Below are positions 27,877-37,901 of a stretch of 64,000 nt of DNA, one piece after another. Origin of the DNA: Daejeonella sp. H1SJ63. Lineage in GTDB: Bacteria > Bacteroidota > Bacteroidia > Sphingobacteriales > Sphingobacteriaceae. The notes beneath the pieces are model-generated. The model saw nothing but the letters and a program-made list of their open reading frames with translations, was not told the DNA's origin and searched no databases. Every line of letters begins with the position of its first letter. Within the stretch, counting starts at the first letter, position 1. The position numbers and the translations under genes were made by a program. The stretch covers positions 158,779 to 222,778 of the forward strand of contig NZ_JARKMZ010000007.1 of NCBI RefSeq assembly GCF_029360775.1, read 5' to 3'.

Positions 27877-29265
27877 ATGAGTAAGTTAGCCAGCGATTTC
27901 ATCCATACCTCTGATACTAAAGCATTTGATTTAGACCATCGCCGTATTATCAATTACAATATTGGTAAATACAATACCGCCGTTGCCCGTGGCCTTTCAA
28001 AGTTTGCCAATCTTGAAAACTCAAAGCGAAAAGCACATACGATTAAGTGGAAGGTAATGGAGAATCTGGATAAGCTTTTGCCGGAATTCGAGACTAATTT
28101 CCAGAAAAAAGGCGGTAAAGTGATTTGGGCCAACGATGCCGAAGAAGCCAGAAAAGAGATCCTTCAGATTATTAAAAAAGCGAATGCCAAAACTGTAATC
28201 AAATCAAAATCCATGGCAACCGAGGAAATTCATCTGAACGAATTTCTCGAAAAAAATCATATTGAAGCTTTAGAAAGTGATCTGGGCGAATATATTGTTC
28301 AGCTTCTCGGACAAAAACCTTATCACATCGTTACTCCTGCAATGCATCTTAGTAAGGAAGATATTGCAAAGTTGTTTCATGAAAAATTCGGAACTCCAAT
28401 TGATTCAAGTCCGGAGCAACTTACACTGAAGGCCCGGGAATTGCTAAGAGAAAAATATACGTCTTACGATATTGGAATCACCGGCGGCAATTTTCTGATT
28501 GCCGATACCGGCAGTATAGCAGTGACAGAAAATGAAGGCAATGCCAGACTGACCACTACTTTTCCTAAAATACACATTGCCATTGTTGGAATCGAAAAAC
28601 TCATTCCCTCCATCAATGATCTTGATTTGTTCTGGCCAACGCTCTCTGCACATGGTACCGGACAAAATCTTACTGTTTACAATACCATACTTAGCGGACC
28701 AAAGCAAAATAATGAGAGTGATGGTCCTGATGAGATGTACGTTATACTGCTTGATAACGGGCGCACCAACCTGCTTGCACAGAAAGAACAGCGCCAGGCA
28801 CTATACTGTATACGCTGCGGTGCATGTTTAAATGCATGTCCTGTTTACAAAAACATTGGTGGTCATACCTACGAGACCACTTACAGCGGACCGATTGGCT
28901 CCATCATTACTCCGCACATGGCAGGAATGAAGGAGTTCAAACACCTTAGTTATGCATCCAGCCTTTGCGGAAAATGTACTGAGGTTTGTCCGGTAAAGAT
29001 TGACATTCATAAAATGCTCCTTCTTAACCGCAGGGATGCCGTTAAGGAAGGATTGAGCCCTAAATCAGAAAGTATCGGCTGGAAAGGCTGGAAAATCGGA
29101 ATGAGCAAGCGCAAAAAGATGGATATGGTTGGAGGGAAATTCAAGAATTTTCTGCTCCGGACATTCTTTAAAAAGAGCTGGGGTAAGCACCGCGAACTTC
29201 CTGTAGTTGCCGAAAAATCATTCAGCAAACAATGGCAGGAAAGGCAGTCTGAGAATTCGAATTAA
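27877..29265 (+). CDS. LutB-like LUD-domain iron-sulfur protein
   Basis: A 462-residue protein. An N-terminal LUD domain (about 60-300) is followed by a dicluster ferredoxin-type region with CIRCGACLNACPVY (about 309-322) and CGKCTEVCPVKI (about 367-378). LutB-type proteins work with LutA and LutC to oxidise L-lactate to pyruvate. Here neither partner is adjacent: the neighbours are a peptidase and an MFS transporter. The gene could serve lactate use with partners elsewhere, or another electron-transfer role. Confidence 0.88.
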   Translation: MSKLASDFIHTSDTKAFDLDHRRIINYNIGKYNTAVARGLSKFANLENSKRKAHTIKWKVMENLDKLLPEFETNFQKKGGKVIWANDAEEARKEILQIIKKANAKTVIKSKSMATEEIHLNEFLEKNHIEALESDLGEYIVQLLGQKPYHIVTPAMHLSKEDIAKLFHEKFGTPIDSSPEQLTLKARELLREKYTSYDIGITGGNFLIADTGSIAVTENEGNARLTTTFPKIHIAIVGIEKLIPSINDLDLFWPTLSAHGTGQNLTVYNTILSGPKQNNESDGPDEMYVILLDNGRTNLLAQKEQRQALYCIRCGACLNACPVYKNIGGHTYETTYSGPIGSIITPHMAGMKEFKHLSYASSLCGKCTEVCPVKIDIHKMLLLNRRDAVKEGLSPKSESIGWKGWKIGMSKRKKMDMVGGKFKNFLLRTFFKKSWGKHRELPVVAEKSFSKQWQERQSENSN

Positions 29266-29419
29266 TTTTCTAAAGGTTCATTCCAATCCGTTTTCCTGAA
29301 AAAACTATCACCCAGAGATGTACTATCCCTGTGCATTCAAATATTCCATAATTATTAGCATTAATTAATTTTTATTCCATAGCTTAAATAATTAATTAAT
29401 CACTCAATAAACCGCCTGT

Positions 29420-30640
29420 ATGCAAAAACAAATCAGAATCAAATTAGCAATCTTTATGTTTCTACAATACCTGATCTGGGGATCATGGTATGTAAGTATG
29501 GGGACCTATCTCAGTAAAACCCTTCAGTTTAGTGGTGAACAAATCGGACTTGCTTATGGTGCTTTCGCCATAGGGGCAATGATTGCTCCTTTCTTTGTAG
29601 GCCTCATTGCCGACCGCTATTTTGCTTCTGAAAAAATACTGGCATTCCTTGGCATTTTCGGAGGATTACTTTTATTCTTACTCCCCGAAATGACCACCTT
29701 CGGCAGCTTCTACCCGATGCTGATTCTGTATTGTTGCACCTATGTTCCTACACTTGCGCTCGGTAATTCTGTTTCCCTGCATCATCTTGAAAACCCCAAG
29801 CGCGACTTCCCATTGGTAAAAACACTTTCGGCTGTAGGATGGATCGCAGCAGGCATATTACTCAGCTTTGCCTTTGAGGGTGAACTTTCAGCTGTTCAAT
29901 TTTATGTAGCAGGTACAATCTCCATTTTATTTGGTCTGTTCTGCCTGACTTTACCACATACTCCACCTATGAAAACCGGCAAGGATGTTAGTATGGGTGA
30001 AATCCTTGGTCTGGATGCACTCGCCTTATTGAAAAAACCATCCTTCGCCATCTTCATCGGATGCATGTTTCTGATCTGTATCCCACTTTATTTCTATTTC
30101 GTGAACATGAACCTGTTCGTGATTGAACTGGGCTGGACCCGTTCAGCAGCAAAAATGTCACTTGCACAGGTATCGGATATTCTTTTCCTCATTCTGCTGC
30201 CATTGATGCTGAGATCATTTGGCTACAAGAAAACAATCTTCATCGGAATACTGGCCTGGGCAACCCGTTACTTCCTGCTTGCAGGCAGCGTTGACTCAGC
30301 AAGCATGCAAACAACATTTGTATTTGCGGCTATTTTACTTCACGGAGTATGTTATGACTTCCTCTTCATAGCCGGACAATTGTATGTTGACGAAGAAGCT
30401 AATGAGCGTATCAGAGGCGCAGCTCAGGGACTAATTGCATTCATCCTCTGGGGTTTGGGAGCATTTGTGGGTACTCACCTTGCCGGTGTTTCACAGGCAG
30501 TACATACACTTGAGCAGGCTGCAGGAACAATGGCACATGACTGGCAGGGAATCTGGATTTATCCGGCCTGGGGCTCATTGGCTGTATTAATAATTTTCCT
30601 GATATTCTTCAGAGAACCTGAAAAAAAGGTAAAAGCTTAA
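29420..30640 (+). CDS. MFS transporter, nucleoside permease (NupG-like) type
   Basis: A 406-residue inner-membrane protein with about 12 hydrophobic segments. The N-terminal FLQYLIWGSWYVSMGTYL and the loop GLIADRYFASEKILAFLG are typical of the NupG/XapB branch of the major facilitator superfamily. In Bacteroidota such carriers often lie near sugar-oxidoreductase and DUF1080 genes, as here. Import of a sugar or nucleoside released by the downstream locus is possible (inference). A strong shared terminator follows. Confidence 0.85.
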   Translation: MQKQIRIKLAIFMFLQYLIWGSWYVSMGTYLSKTLQFSGEQIGLAYGAFAIGAMIAPFFVGLIADRYFASEKILAFLGIFGGLLLFLLPEMTTFGSFYPMLILYCCTYVPTLALGNSVSLHHLENPKRDFPLVKTLSAVGWIAAGILLSFAFEGELSAVQFYVAGTISILFGLFCLTLPHTPPMKTGKDVSMGEILGLDALALLKKPSFAIFIGCMFLICIPLYFYFVNMNLFVIELGWTRSAAKMSLAQVSDILFLILLPLMLRSFGYKKTIFIGILAWATRYFLLAGSVDSASMQTTFVFAAILLHGVCYDFLFIAGQLYVDEEANERIRGAAQGLIAFILWGLGAFVGTHLAGVSQAVHTLEQAAGTMAHDWQGIWIYPAWGSLAVLIIFLIFFREPEKKVKA

Positions 30641-30663
30641 AGACAAAAGCTTAAAGTTGAAAT

Positions 30664-30703
30664 AAAAAGCCCCGGCAAGTTTGAAATCCTGCCGGGGCTT
30701 TTT
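30664..30703. terminator. Bidirectional terminator between the MFS gene and the DUF1080 operon
   Basis: A 14-bp perfect stem (30664-30677 with 30690-30703) with core GCCCCGGC/GCCGGGGC. Five A lie on the left and five T on the right, with a 12-base loop. It lies between the convergent stops at 30640 and 30725 and closes the nine-gene minus-strand operon. Confidence 0.92.
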
Positions 30704-30724
30704 GCTTCAGAATTTTAATTATGC

Positions 30725-32101
30725 TTATTTACTCAGATCTTTAATCCTGATATTCCTGAACTGTAAAGGTGAACCATGCCCGAGGAATCCGATATAACCG
30801 CGTTCGCGCATTAATCCGGGATGCTTCTGGCCATCTGCTGCACCGTTCTTTCTGGCATCTGTAATGTCAGCATCGAGGATAACAGTCCCGTTCAAAATAA
30901 CTTTAATCTTCGGTCCCTGAACAATCACTTCCTGATAATTCCACTCACCAGTCGGCTTTAAATACCCTCTCTTTGCAGGAACAGTACCATAAATTGATCC
31001 ATGGTACTGATAGATTTTCAGATCTTTGTAAACCGGTGCATCGTTATCGAGAATCTGCAATTCCATGCCCTGATAAGCAGCATCACCTCCAAGTGGTGCC
31101 CTGATTCCCAGTCCGTTATTGGCTCCGGGAGTTAACTGAAACTCAAAACGGAAAATAAAATCACTGTACTCTTCTTTGGTATAGAGATTCCCTGTACTCT
31201 TTCCCGATTTCGGGCGAACTGCCAGCACTCCATCTTCGGTAATATAATCTCTTGTATTACCTTGCCAGTTAAACATATTGGTACCATCAAAAAGAACCTT
31301 AAAGCCCTCTTTCTTCTCTTTTGCACTTAACTGAAAAGGTTTAACAGCCGGTATTTCACGGATATAAATATTACGATAATGAATCGGTGAACCATGAGCC
31401 TGCAGTTCAATCTGTTCCCTGGCAAATATTGGCAGGTTTCTGTCCCAGAAATTTTCCAGAATCACATTATCAGTTACCAGCTCACCATTCAAATGAACTG
31501 TAACACGATCGCCTTTCATCAAAATTCTGAATGTATTCCACTCGCCCAGCTTTTTATCCGCAACTTTTAATGGTTTACTTTCATGGACCTTATTGTTATA
31601 AAGTCCTCCTGAACCAACCTGAGCTCCTACATTAACGCGCGCATTATCCCAGATCTGAACCTGTGGGGTGCCTCTGAGATAAATCCCTGCGTCTCCCTCT
31701 TTCTTACCGTCATCAATGATCTTCCAATCTACGAGCATTTCAAAATCACCATATTTTTTAACTGTAGTGATATTATTTCCATGGCCCATAAATCTTAACT
31801 CGCCATCCACTACCTTCCAGCTCTCTCTCATTTCCTCATCTGCTTTCTTCTGAGCTGCAGCAAGTGTTTTTGCATCCATCTTAGACCGTTTGACCGGATC
31901 TCCAACCAAACCTTTCCAGCCCGATAAATCTTTGCCATTGAAAAGCGCTACAAAACCCTGTTCCTGCAAAGCAGCTGGTACAATATTATGCGAAGCCGGC
32001 AGGGTACCTTTTACCCGATCAGCTCCATAAACCAGAAATCCCGGGATCAAAAGTGCTGTCAGCAAACCGGAGCGGAAAATTTTCATTAGGTTCATTTTCA
32101 T
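30725..32101 (-). CDS. Secreted double-domain DUF1080 protein (3-keto-disaccharide hydrolase family)
   Basis: A 458-residue protein with a signal peptide (about 1-27) and two DUF1080 lectin-like beta-sandwich domains. The first is about 45-250, starting FVALFNGKDLSGWKG. The second is about 262-457, starting FKVLFDGTNMFNWQG. Each domain ends with a matching GSP-h-h-FRNI strand (h = hydrophobic). Family members include 3-keto-glycoside hydrolases, which split 3-oxidised disaccharides by elimination/hydration. It is the last gene of the minus operon. With the Fe-S GMC dehydrogenase at 54630 it could form a 3-keto-glycoside pathway; substrate unknown. Confidence 0.85.
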   Translation of the reverse strand: MKMNLMKIFRSGLLTALLIPGFLVYGADRVKGTLPASHNIVPAALQEQGFVALFNGKDLSGWKGLVGDPVKRSKMDAKTLAAAQKKADEEMRESWKVVDGELRFMGHGNNITTVKKYGDFEMLVDWKIIDDGKKEGDAGIYLRGTPQVQIWDNARVNVGAQVGSGGLYNNKVHESKPLKVADKKLGEWNTFRILMKGDRVTVHLNGELVTDNVILENFWDRNLPIFAREQIELQAHGSPIHYRNIYIREIPAVKPFQLSAKEKKEGFKVLFDGTNMFNWQGNTRDYITEDGVLAVRPKSGKSTGNLYTKEEYSDFIFRFEFQLTPGANNGLGIRAPLGGDAAYQGMELQILDNDAPVYKDLKIYQYHGSIYGTVPAKRGYLKPTGEWNYQEVIVQGPKIKVILNGTVILDADITDARKNGAADGQKHPGLMRERGYIGFLGHGSPLQFRNIRIKDLSK

Positions 32102-32156
32102 TGAATTAAAGAATATAAATTATTTTATCATTAAACATTAAAAGACAAGCTGTCGA

Positions 32157-32978
32157 TCATTCAGCTGCGATGGGAGTGATCTCAACTTTTCTGAAAAACA
32201 TCTCCGCCCCCTCAGATTGTAGCTGAATCTTACCCCTTGTTGGTCTCACATTGTATGCCTCATTAACCAGAACACCGTTCAAATAAGCAGAAACTTTATC
32301 TCCTTTCACAAAACACTCTATTCTGTTCCATTTGCCAACCTCTTTTTCAACATCCTGCTTACCTCTGAAACCCAGTACATCTTTCCACTCAGGGTCCCTT
32401 CCCCACCAGTCTATTCTTCCTGAATTGATTGTCAATGGCTGTCCATCTGCCTTATAAACATTGCCTTTACCTGTTTTAGGTGCTACATTACTGGTTAAAG
32501 AAAAGTTTTTAGTACCATCTCCTACAACCAGAAAATCTCCGGTTCCCCCCTCAATGATCTGACACTCGATTGAGTACATCCAGGTTCCTGAATAACCGCC
32601 ATCAACACCTGTTGAATGAAGAAGTATCCCGCCATCCCTTGCTTTATCTATTCTCGGAGCATGAGTTTTTGGCCCCCACTTAAATTCAACTACCAATTTA
32701 TAATCGCTGTATTCCTCATTCGTAGTGATGCAACCATATTCTTCACCACTAACATGGATCATTCCGTTCTCAACTGAAAAAACAGTCTTGGGATCAACAT
32801 CACGCCCCCTGCCTTTGATAAATTTATACCAGCCATCAAGGTTTTGCCCGTTAAACAAGCTTTGCGTTTTACCCGAATATTTAACGATTTCATTTTGTAC
32901 TACCCTTTTTGTTCCGCATGATTCTGCGACAAAAAGAAAAAAAATAAGTGCAAGAGAATAGAGAATTGTATTTTTCAT
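32157..32978 (-). CDS. DUF1080 lipoprotein (3-keto-disaccharide hydrolase family)
   Basis: A 273-residue single-domain member. It has a lipoprotein signal peptide ending in the lipobox VAESC at about residue 21, so it should be anchored to a membrane. Residues about 38-270 form the DUF1080 domain, beginning SLFNGQNLDGWYKF and with a typical KWNRIECFVKGDKVSAYLNG strand pair. It lies between the double-domain paralogue and the large heme protein, 26 bases after the latter. Confidence 0.85.
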   Translation of the reverse strand: MKNTILYSLALIFFLFVAESCGTKRVVQNEIVKYSGKTQSLFNGQNLDGWYKFIKGRGRDVDPKTVFSVENGMIHVSGEEYGCITTNEEYSDYKLVVEFKWGPKTHAPRIDKARDGGILLHSTGVDGGYSGTWMYSIECQIIEGGTGDFLVVGDGTKNFSLTSNVAPKTGKGNVYKADGQPLTINSGRIDWWGRDPEWKDVLGFRGKQDVEKEVGKWNRIECFVKGDKVSAYLNGVLVNEAYNVRPTRGKIQLQSEGAEMFFRKVEITPIAAE

Positions 32979-33004
32979 TTTAAGGTTTTAAATATTCATC
33001 TAGA

Positions 33005-36000
33005 TTAATTCTTTTTTCTGATAGTTCCCAATCCATCAGGAAGTGAATTGAGATAAGCCATCAGATCTGACAGCTCTTCAACACTTAATTGCTTATCCAG
33101 TCCCGGTGGCATCATTGAAACATTGACCGGTTCAATTCCGGTAATCTCTGAACGGGGAACACGAACTTTTAATCCCGGTCCGGTTGAAATAATGATCGCT
33201 TCGGGGAATTGTTCTTTGATCACACCTGTGTAAGTACCGGTTTTTGTACTGATACGGCTGGTTTCATATTCACGGGCAAAACTGGCACCCGGATACAAAA
33301 TCGCCTCAAGTATATCATGCCCGGAGCGAATCTGTCCGATATTGGTAAGATCAGGGCCAAAATCTGCACCTTTATTCGCTACCGCATGGCAACTACCGCA
33401 AACACCCTTACCAAAAAATATTTTTGCTCCATTGGCAACATCCCCTGTTTTGAGTTTAGCTTCCAAAGCCTGTAATTCAGACAAACGAGCTTCATTTCTA
33501 CGGCGAAGAGTTTCGAGAAGCGGTGTTCCTGCATTCTTAACTTTCACAGGATATTTACTCAAAAGACTTTGCAGATCCTGTTCAGCTATATTTTCAAGCC
33601 GATCAGATGAACTACCGAGCGCTGCAACAAGTGCTTCCCCTACATCTGAATTTGAATTACCTTCAAAAGCACTCACCAGATTTGGAAGAAGGAAGGCCTC
33701 AACCTGAGGTAATTGTTCTTTTGCCAGTTTAACAAGCTGCATATCACTCAGGTCAGCAGCTACCAGCAATCTGGCTGCAGTCTGTCTGAGTGGGGATTCA
33801 TATTTCTTATCCAGATAAACAAATACCAACTGAAACTCCGAGTCAGATAGTTTAGGTTCAGAAAGCAATTTTGAACTGAGAGCCTTGAGGCGGAAATCAG
33901 CAGAAGTTCCCTGATCCTGAATAATCGATTTTAACTTATCGTTCAATGCCCTGATCCTTCTGGCTTCGATCAATCCCAGCACCTGCGACCTGATCTCTGT
34001 ATTTCCTTTATCGAGCAGATTACTCAATTGCCCTACCCACTCTGATGGGATTTCCCTGACAGATGAATGTGTAATCACATCAATCAGGAAAGTTTGCCGG
34101 GCAGGAGTTTTTGCATTATTCTGCAACTGTTCGGTCATGAAAGATTGCATTTGCCTGTTCTGACTGAAAGTAATCATCAGGTCGCGAACCGCAGCCACGT
34201 CAGCATCAGACAATGAAGGATTACTCAAACGGGCTCTCAGGAAACTGATCACCACATCAGACCAATCCTGATGGTGTGAAGCTACCCAGATGCCTGTTTT
34301 ACGAAGTTGTTCATCTTTACTGTTCAGGAATGAAACCAGATCCTCCTTCTTAAGCACAGAGCCTTCCATTTGATCCAGAGCAATAAGTGCAGTTTTTCGG
34401 ATGCTCAATGAAGGACTCTTTAATGCCGCAGTGAGCGGTGCAGGCGACTTTAAGCTGATCAGGGAATAAATCAGCGCATGCTCAACAAAGCGATCTTTAT
34501 TGCTTGCAGATGCATTCAGTAATGCTTGCACTGCAACTTTATCTCCAATCTGACCCAGTGCCGTTGCAGCCTGACGGCGTACCGGAGCAGTATCTTTCTG
34601 AATCAATTCCATCAATTTGGAAACCGATTCTTTATTCTTTGCAAGCCCCATCACCCGGGCCGCAGAAGTTCTGACAACCGGATTCGCATCATACAATCCT
34701 GATCTGGCTTCCTTAATCGAATTTGCTGTTCCGATACGATATAAAGCAAATATTCCGGCAGCACGAATCTCCGGATCTGCAGACTTCAATACTGTGTTTT
34801 TTATTGGCAAAACAGCTGCTTCCCCTTTTTGTACCAGAGCTTCAATAGCCTTATCGCGCACAGCCAATCTGGAATCCCTGAGTGTTTCAGCAAGTTTCTG
34901 AGCGGTCATAGATTTAAGATCCAAAGATTTTCCCCATGGATCTTTAAGTCCAGGAGTACCAATCTTTCTAATCCGGTATATCCCACCCGGAACATCAAGC
35001 TTGGCTACTCTTGACAACGGACAACCTAAAATAAACCAGCCTCCGGTATTCAATACCAGCATACTTCCATCCGCATCTTCCAGAACATCCGTTAAGTGCA
35101 TATCCTGAACAGTGGAGGTAATAAAAGGCGAATCTACCGTTTTGTAAGAGGCCCCATCGGCACTTATCTGATGGCGCATGATACGACCTGTATTAAACTC
35201 TGCACTGAAAACATTACCCTGATATTCCTTACCCAGAGTGTGATTACGATAACGCATCAAGCCGGAAGGTGCTACCCTGGCCATTTTGGTCATTACCGGC
35301 ATCAGATCACCGGTCATTGTGAATTTATCTTTTTCAATTACAGGGTTTGGCTTTGGATAAACTCCACCTTCAACCCAGTGCATCAGGGCATCTCTATATC
35401 CTCCCTGAGGATCTACAAAATACGTCATGGTACCGAATGTTTCTCCTGATGGCATGAAAGCAATCTCAATTGAGTTATCAAACCCTCCACCGGCCATTGA
35501 TTCAAGCCCACTTCCATCAGGTCTGCATCTCCAGATTCTGGCACTGCTGCCTTTCAGATTTTGCCCCTCTTTTGTTGTAATGTCAAACCCTCTCCGGGCA
35601 TCAGTCATGTATAGCCAGCCATCGGGACCCATAAAAGGCCCTCCGAGTAAGGCTCCATTGGAATTCAATACCCAACCTGTCAGGATAACTTCACGTTTAT
35701 CAGCTACACCATCATTATCAGTATCGGTAAGCTTTATCAGGTCAGGCGAAGATGTAACATATAGACTCCCATTATAAAATACCCCTCCCTTGGGAAAAGA
35801 AAGTGAGTCAGCAAAGATCTTGCTCTTATCAAAAATGCCATCGCCATTGGTATCTTCAAGTAAACGAATATGATAAGGAGGCTTTTTTAGCATACTCTCA
35901 TTGGTAGGAGAGCTGCCATCAGATTCAAATACAAAGAGTCTGCCATCACCGTCAAAAGAAGCAAACATCGGATAGGAAATCATAGACGGATCAACAGCTC

Positions 36001-36157
36001 TTTCAATGGTATACCCTTCGGGCACTTTCAACCCGTCGAGCTCAGCAACTGCGGTTTCTTTTCCCTTATTTGCAAGAATAAAGAGAACAAAACAAACTAG
36101 CAGAATATAAAATGGGAATTTATAAGTACGTTTTAATGCCAGACCGAATTTTTTCAT
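33005..36157 (-). CDS. PVC-type heme-binding protein: propeller, HEAT repeats, cytochrome c domain
   Basis: A 1050-residue protein with one N-terminal hydrophobic segment (about 15-30), so it is exported or anchored. Residues about 45-400 resemble a sugar-dehydrogenase-type beta propeller with repeated DxDGDGxxD calcium-like motifs (DTNGDGIFDKS, DTDNDGVADK). Residues about 410-850 are helical HEAT-like repeats. A C-terminal c-type heme domain has CGSCH at about 920 and a possible axial Met in MMPPGL. This layout is best known from Planctomycetes and Verrucomicrobia. A second, related gene lies at 37902. It may oxidise a sugar-like substrate and pass electrons through its heme. Confidence 0.85.
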   Translation of the reverse strand: MKKFGLALKRTYKFPFYILLVCFVLFILANKGKETAVAELDGLKVPEGYTIERAVDPSMISYPMFASFDGDGRLFVFESDGSSPTNESMLKKPPYHIRLLEDTNGDGIFDKSKIFADSLSFPKGGVFYNGSLYVTSSPDLIKLTDTDNDGVADKREVILTGWVLNSNGALLGGPFMGPDGWLYMTDARRGFDITTKEGQNLKGSSARIWRCRPDGSGLESMAGGGFDNSIEIAFMPSGETFGTMTYFVDPQGGYRDALMHWVEGGVYPKPNPVIEKDKFTMTGDLMPVMTKMARVAPSGLMRYRNHTLGKEYQGNVFSAEFNTGRIMRHQISADGASYKTVDSPFITSTVQDMHLTDVLEDADGSMLVLNTGGWFILGCPLSRVAKLDVPGGIYRIRKIGTPGLKDPWGKSLDLKSMTAQKLAETLRDSRLAVRDKAIEALVQKGEAAVLPIKNTVLKSADPEIRAAGIFALYRIGTANSIKEARSGLYDANPVVRTSAARVMGLAKNKESVSKLMELIQKDTAPVRRQAATALGQIGDKVAVQALLNASASNKDRFVEHALIYSLISLKSPAPLTAALKSPSLSIRKTALIALDQMEGSVLKKEDLVSFLNSKDEQLRKTGIWVASHHQDWSDVVISFLRARLSNPSLSDADVAAVRDLMITFSQNRQMQSFMTEQLQNNAKTPARQTFLIDVITHSSVREIPSEWVGQLSNLLDKGNTEIRSQVLGLIEARRIRALNDKLKSIIQDQGTSADFRLKALSSKLLSEPKLSDSEFQLVFVYLDKKYESPLRQTAARLLVAADLSDMQLVKLAKEQLPQVEAFLLPNLVSAFEGNSNSDVGEALVAALGSSSDRLENIAEQDLQSLLSKYPVKVKNAGTPLLETLRRRNEARLSELQALEAKLKTGDVANGAKIFFGKGVCGSCHAVANKGADFGPDLTNIGQIRSGHDILEAILYPGASFAREYETSRISTKTGTYTGVIKEQFPEAIIISTGPGLKVRVPRSEITGIEPVNVSMMPPGLDKQLSVEELSDLMAYLNSLPDGLGTIRKKN

Positions 36158-36230
36158 GAAGTATAATGTTACAATTGAATGCTTTAATGTACAATTTTTA
36201 TACTGGTTTTAATATTCTGTTTATTCATCA

Positions 36231-37847
36231 TTAAGGCACCCGAATCCCGCAGCGCTTTAAAAAATTAGAGGTTATTTTCTGAACTCTTTCGTCCACACCG
36301 TGCGGACGGCCAAAGTGTGAATTAGGGGTTATTACACCCGGAGGCACCGCCAATCCGAACGACCAGTAAATTGTTGCTGCGTTAAAGACCCAGTTACCTT
36401 TAGCTCCGGGATAAACTGTTGCTGTATAATAAGATTTTGCACCGGCACTATTGATTGTAGTACCCTCTGCCACCACCTCCAAGCCTGGAATATCTGCCGG
36501 ATCACCATGATGTTCCCAGCCAACAAGCCCCTTTATTTTATCACCCTTTTTAATTCCGGTTCCCTCAAATATCCAATGTTCAGGTTTACTTACAATCCAG
36601 TCGGCAGAACCATTGAAAGGATACATCGTTCTGGCTCCTATCAGTGTATTTTCATTAGGCCAGTCATTACGTGCAAACGGCCCCATGATACCCAATGCCT
36701 CTTCAGTTTTACTGATTCCGCCAAAACGTCCAATCCTGTAAATCGTTCGGTTGGGATTCTCTCCGGCATCGGGTATTACTTCAAGGCGATCCCCTCCGCT
36801 CTTGCTTAATCCCGAAGGTTTATCCAGTTTTGTCGGATCCATTTTAACTCCTGGCTTCAGATCAATAACCCACATCAGTGAATTACCCGATAAAAACGCG
36901 GCGTTAAGTCCCTTTTCGACAGCATTTTTCACATTTTCAAACATGGGAAGAGTCCAGTATTCATCATGTCCTACTGAAAGAAAACACCTGACTCTGTTCA
37001 GCCCCTCAGGATCTGAATGAGTATCAATATTTGAACAATAGGTTACATCATAACCTTCTTTCTCTAACCAGAAGCAGAGTGGAAATTCCCAAAGCAGGAA
37101 CTCACCGGAGCCCTGAGAGAGAGGCTGGTCAACTACCTGTGGATACTTGCTATAGGGGCGATCGAAGCTTGACCATGTTCTTCCGCTATGCGGTTGGAGC
37201 GGAGGATCGCTGGTATAAAGTGAAAAATTGGTATCCGGCCATTTATTATAGGCCTGCCAGGTTGTATCACTGGTTTGAAACATCAGATCAGCTTTTCTAT
37301 CATCCCTTACAATGAAAATAATATAACTTTCGTAACGGTGAGCATTGCAGGAAAGCTTCCCGAGATAAACTCCGCTGAGCCAGTCTTCAGGTACCTTAAA
37401 AGAAGTGGTACGTTCCCAGTCACACTCTCTCAGACGATGTTCAGCTATTGGAGGAACAGCCTGGGTACGCACCCGGAACGGGCCTAAGCTTTGCATGAAG
37501 CGACCGCCTTTACCTCCATAATAACCCATCCGATACAAATCGATGCTCACATCAGTCTGAACAGAAGTGCTGACAAATATATCCAGGGATTCTCCGGTCC
37601 GAAGGCTTGTTTTTGAACAAAAACCTTCGATCTCTTTTGAACGAAACTCTTCTGATTTGACATAGGTTAATTGCCAATCGGTAGTTCCTTCTTTCTGGTT
37701 CTCGGTATGAATTAACCCCTTCTTTTGAGGTGCAGCCGCTGCAATACCTGTTAATGGTGTCATTACCCCCAAAATTCCCGCTTTGGCAGCGTCTTTCAGT
37801 AATTTGCGACGGGTTAAATTATTCACTACTTTTTTCATTCTGTTCAA
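36231..37847 (-). CDS. Tat-exported N,N-dimethylformamidase beta-subunit-like protein
   Basis: A 538-residue protein. The N-terminus has a twin-arginine signal (LTRRKLLKDAAKAGILGV, about 11-28). The rest matches the large-subunit C-terminal domain of N,N-dimethylformamidase, with FYSC-like start motifs replaced by SGVYLGKL, then WQAYNKW, a central VGHDEYWT and an FLSGNSLMW segment. In the amidase the active site is on this subunit; whether the iron-binding residues are kept cannot be judged here. It sits between two large heme proteins. Amide hydrolysis is a plausible but unproven role. Confidence 0.72.
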   Translation of the reverse strand: MNRMKKVVNNLTRRKLLKDAAKAGILGVMTPLTGIAAAAPQKKGLIHTENQKEGTTDWQLTYVKSEEFRSKEIEGFCSKTSLRTGESLDIFVSTSVQTDVSIDLYRMGYYGGKGGRFMQSLGPFRVRTQAVPPIAEHRLRECDWERTTSFKVPEDWLSGVYLGKLSCNAHRYESYIIFIVRDDRKADLMFQTSDTTWQAYNKWPDTNFSLYTSDPPLQPHSGRTWSSFDRPYSKYPQVVDQPLSQGSGEFLLWEFPLCFWLEKEGYDVTYCSNIDTHSDPEGLNRVRCFLSVGHDEYWTLPMFENVKNAVEKGLNAAFLSGNSLMWVIDLKPGVKMDPTKLDKPSGLSKSGGDRLEVIPDAGENPNRTIYRIGRFGGISKTEEALGIMGPFARNDWPNENTLIGARTMYPFNGSADWIVSKPEHWIFEGTGIKKGDKIKGLVGWEHHGDPADIPGLEVVAEGTTINSAGAKSYYTATVYPGAKGNWVFNAATIYWSFGLAVPPGVITPNSHFGRPHGVDERVQKITSNFLKRCGIRVP

Positions 37848-37901
37848 CTAAAAGGGGGTCATAAAAATCCTTAATCGTATTCAGGGAAATTATTTTTTTT
37901 T

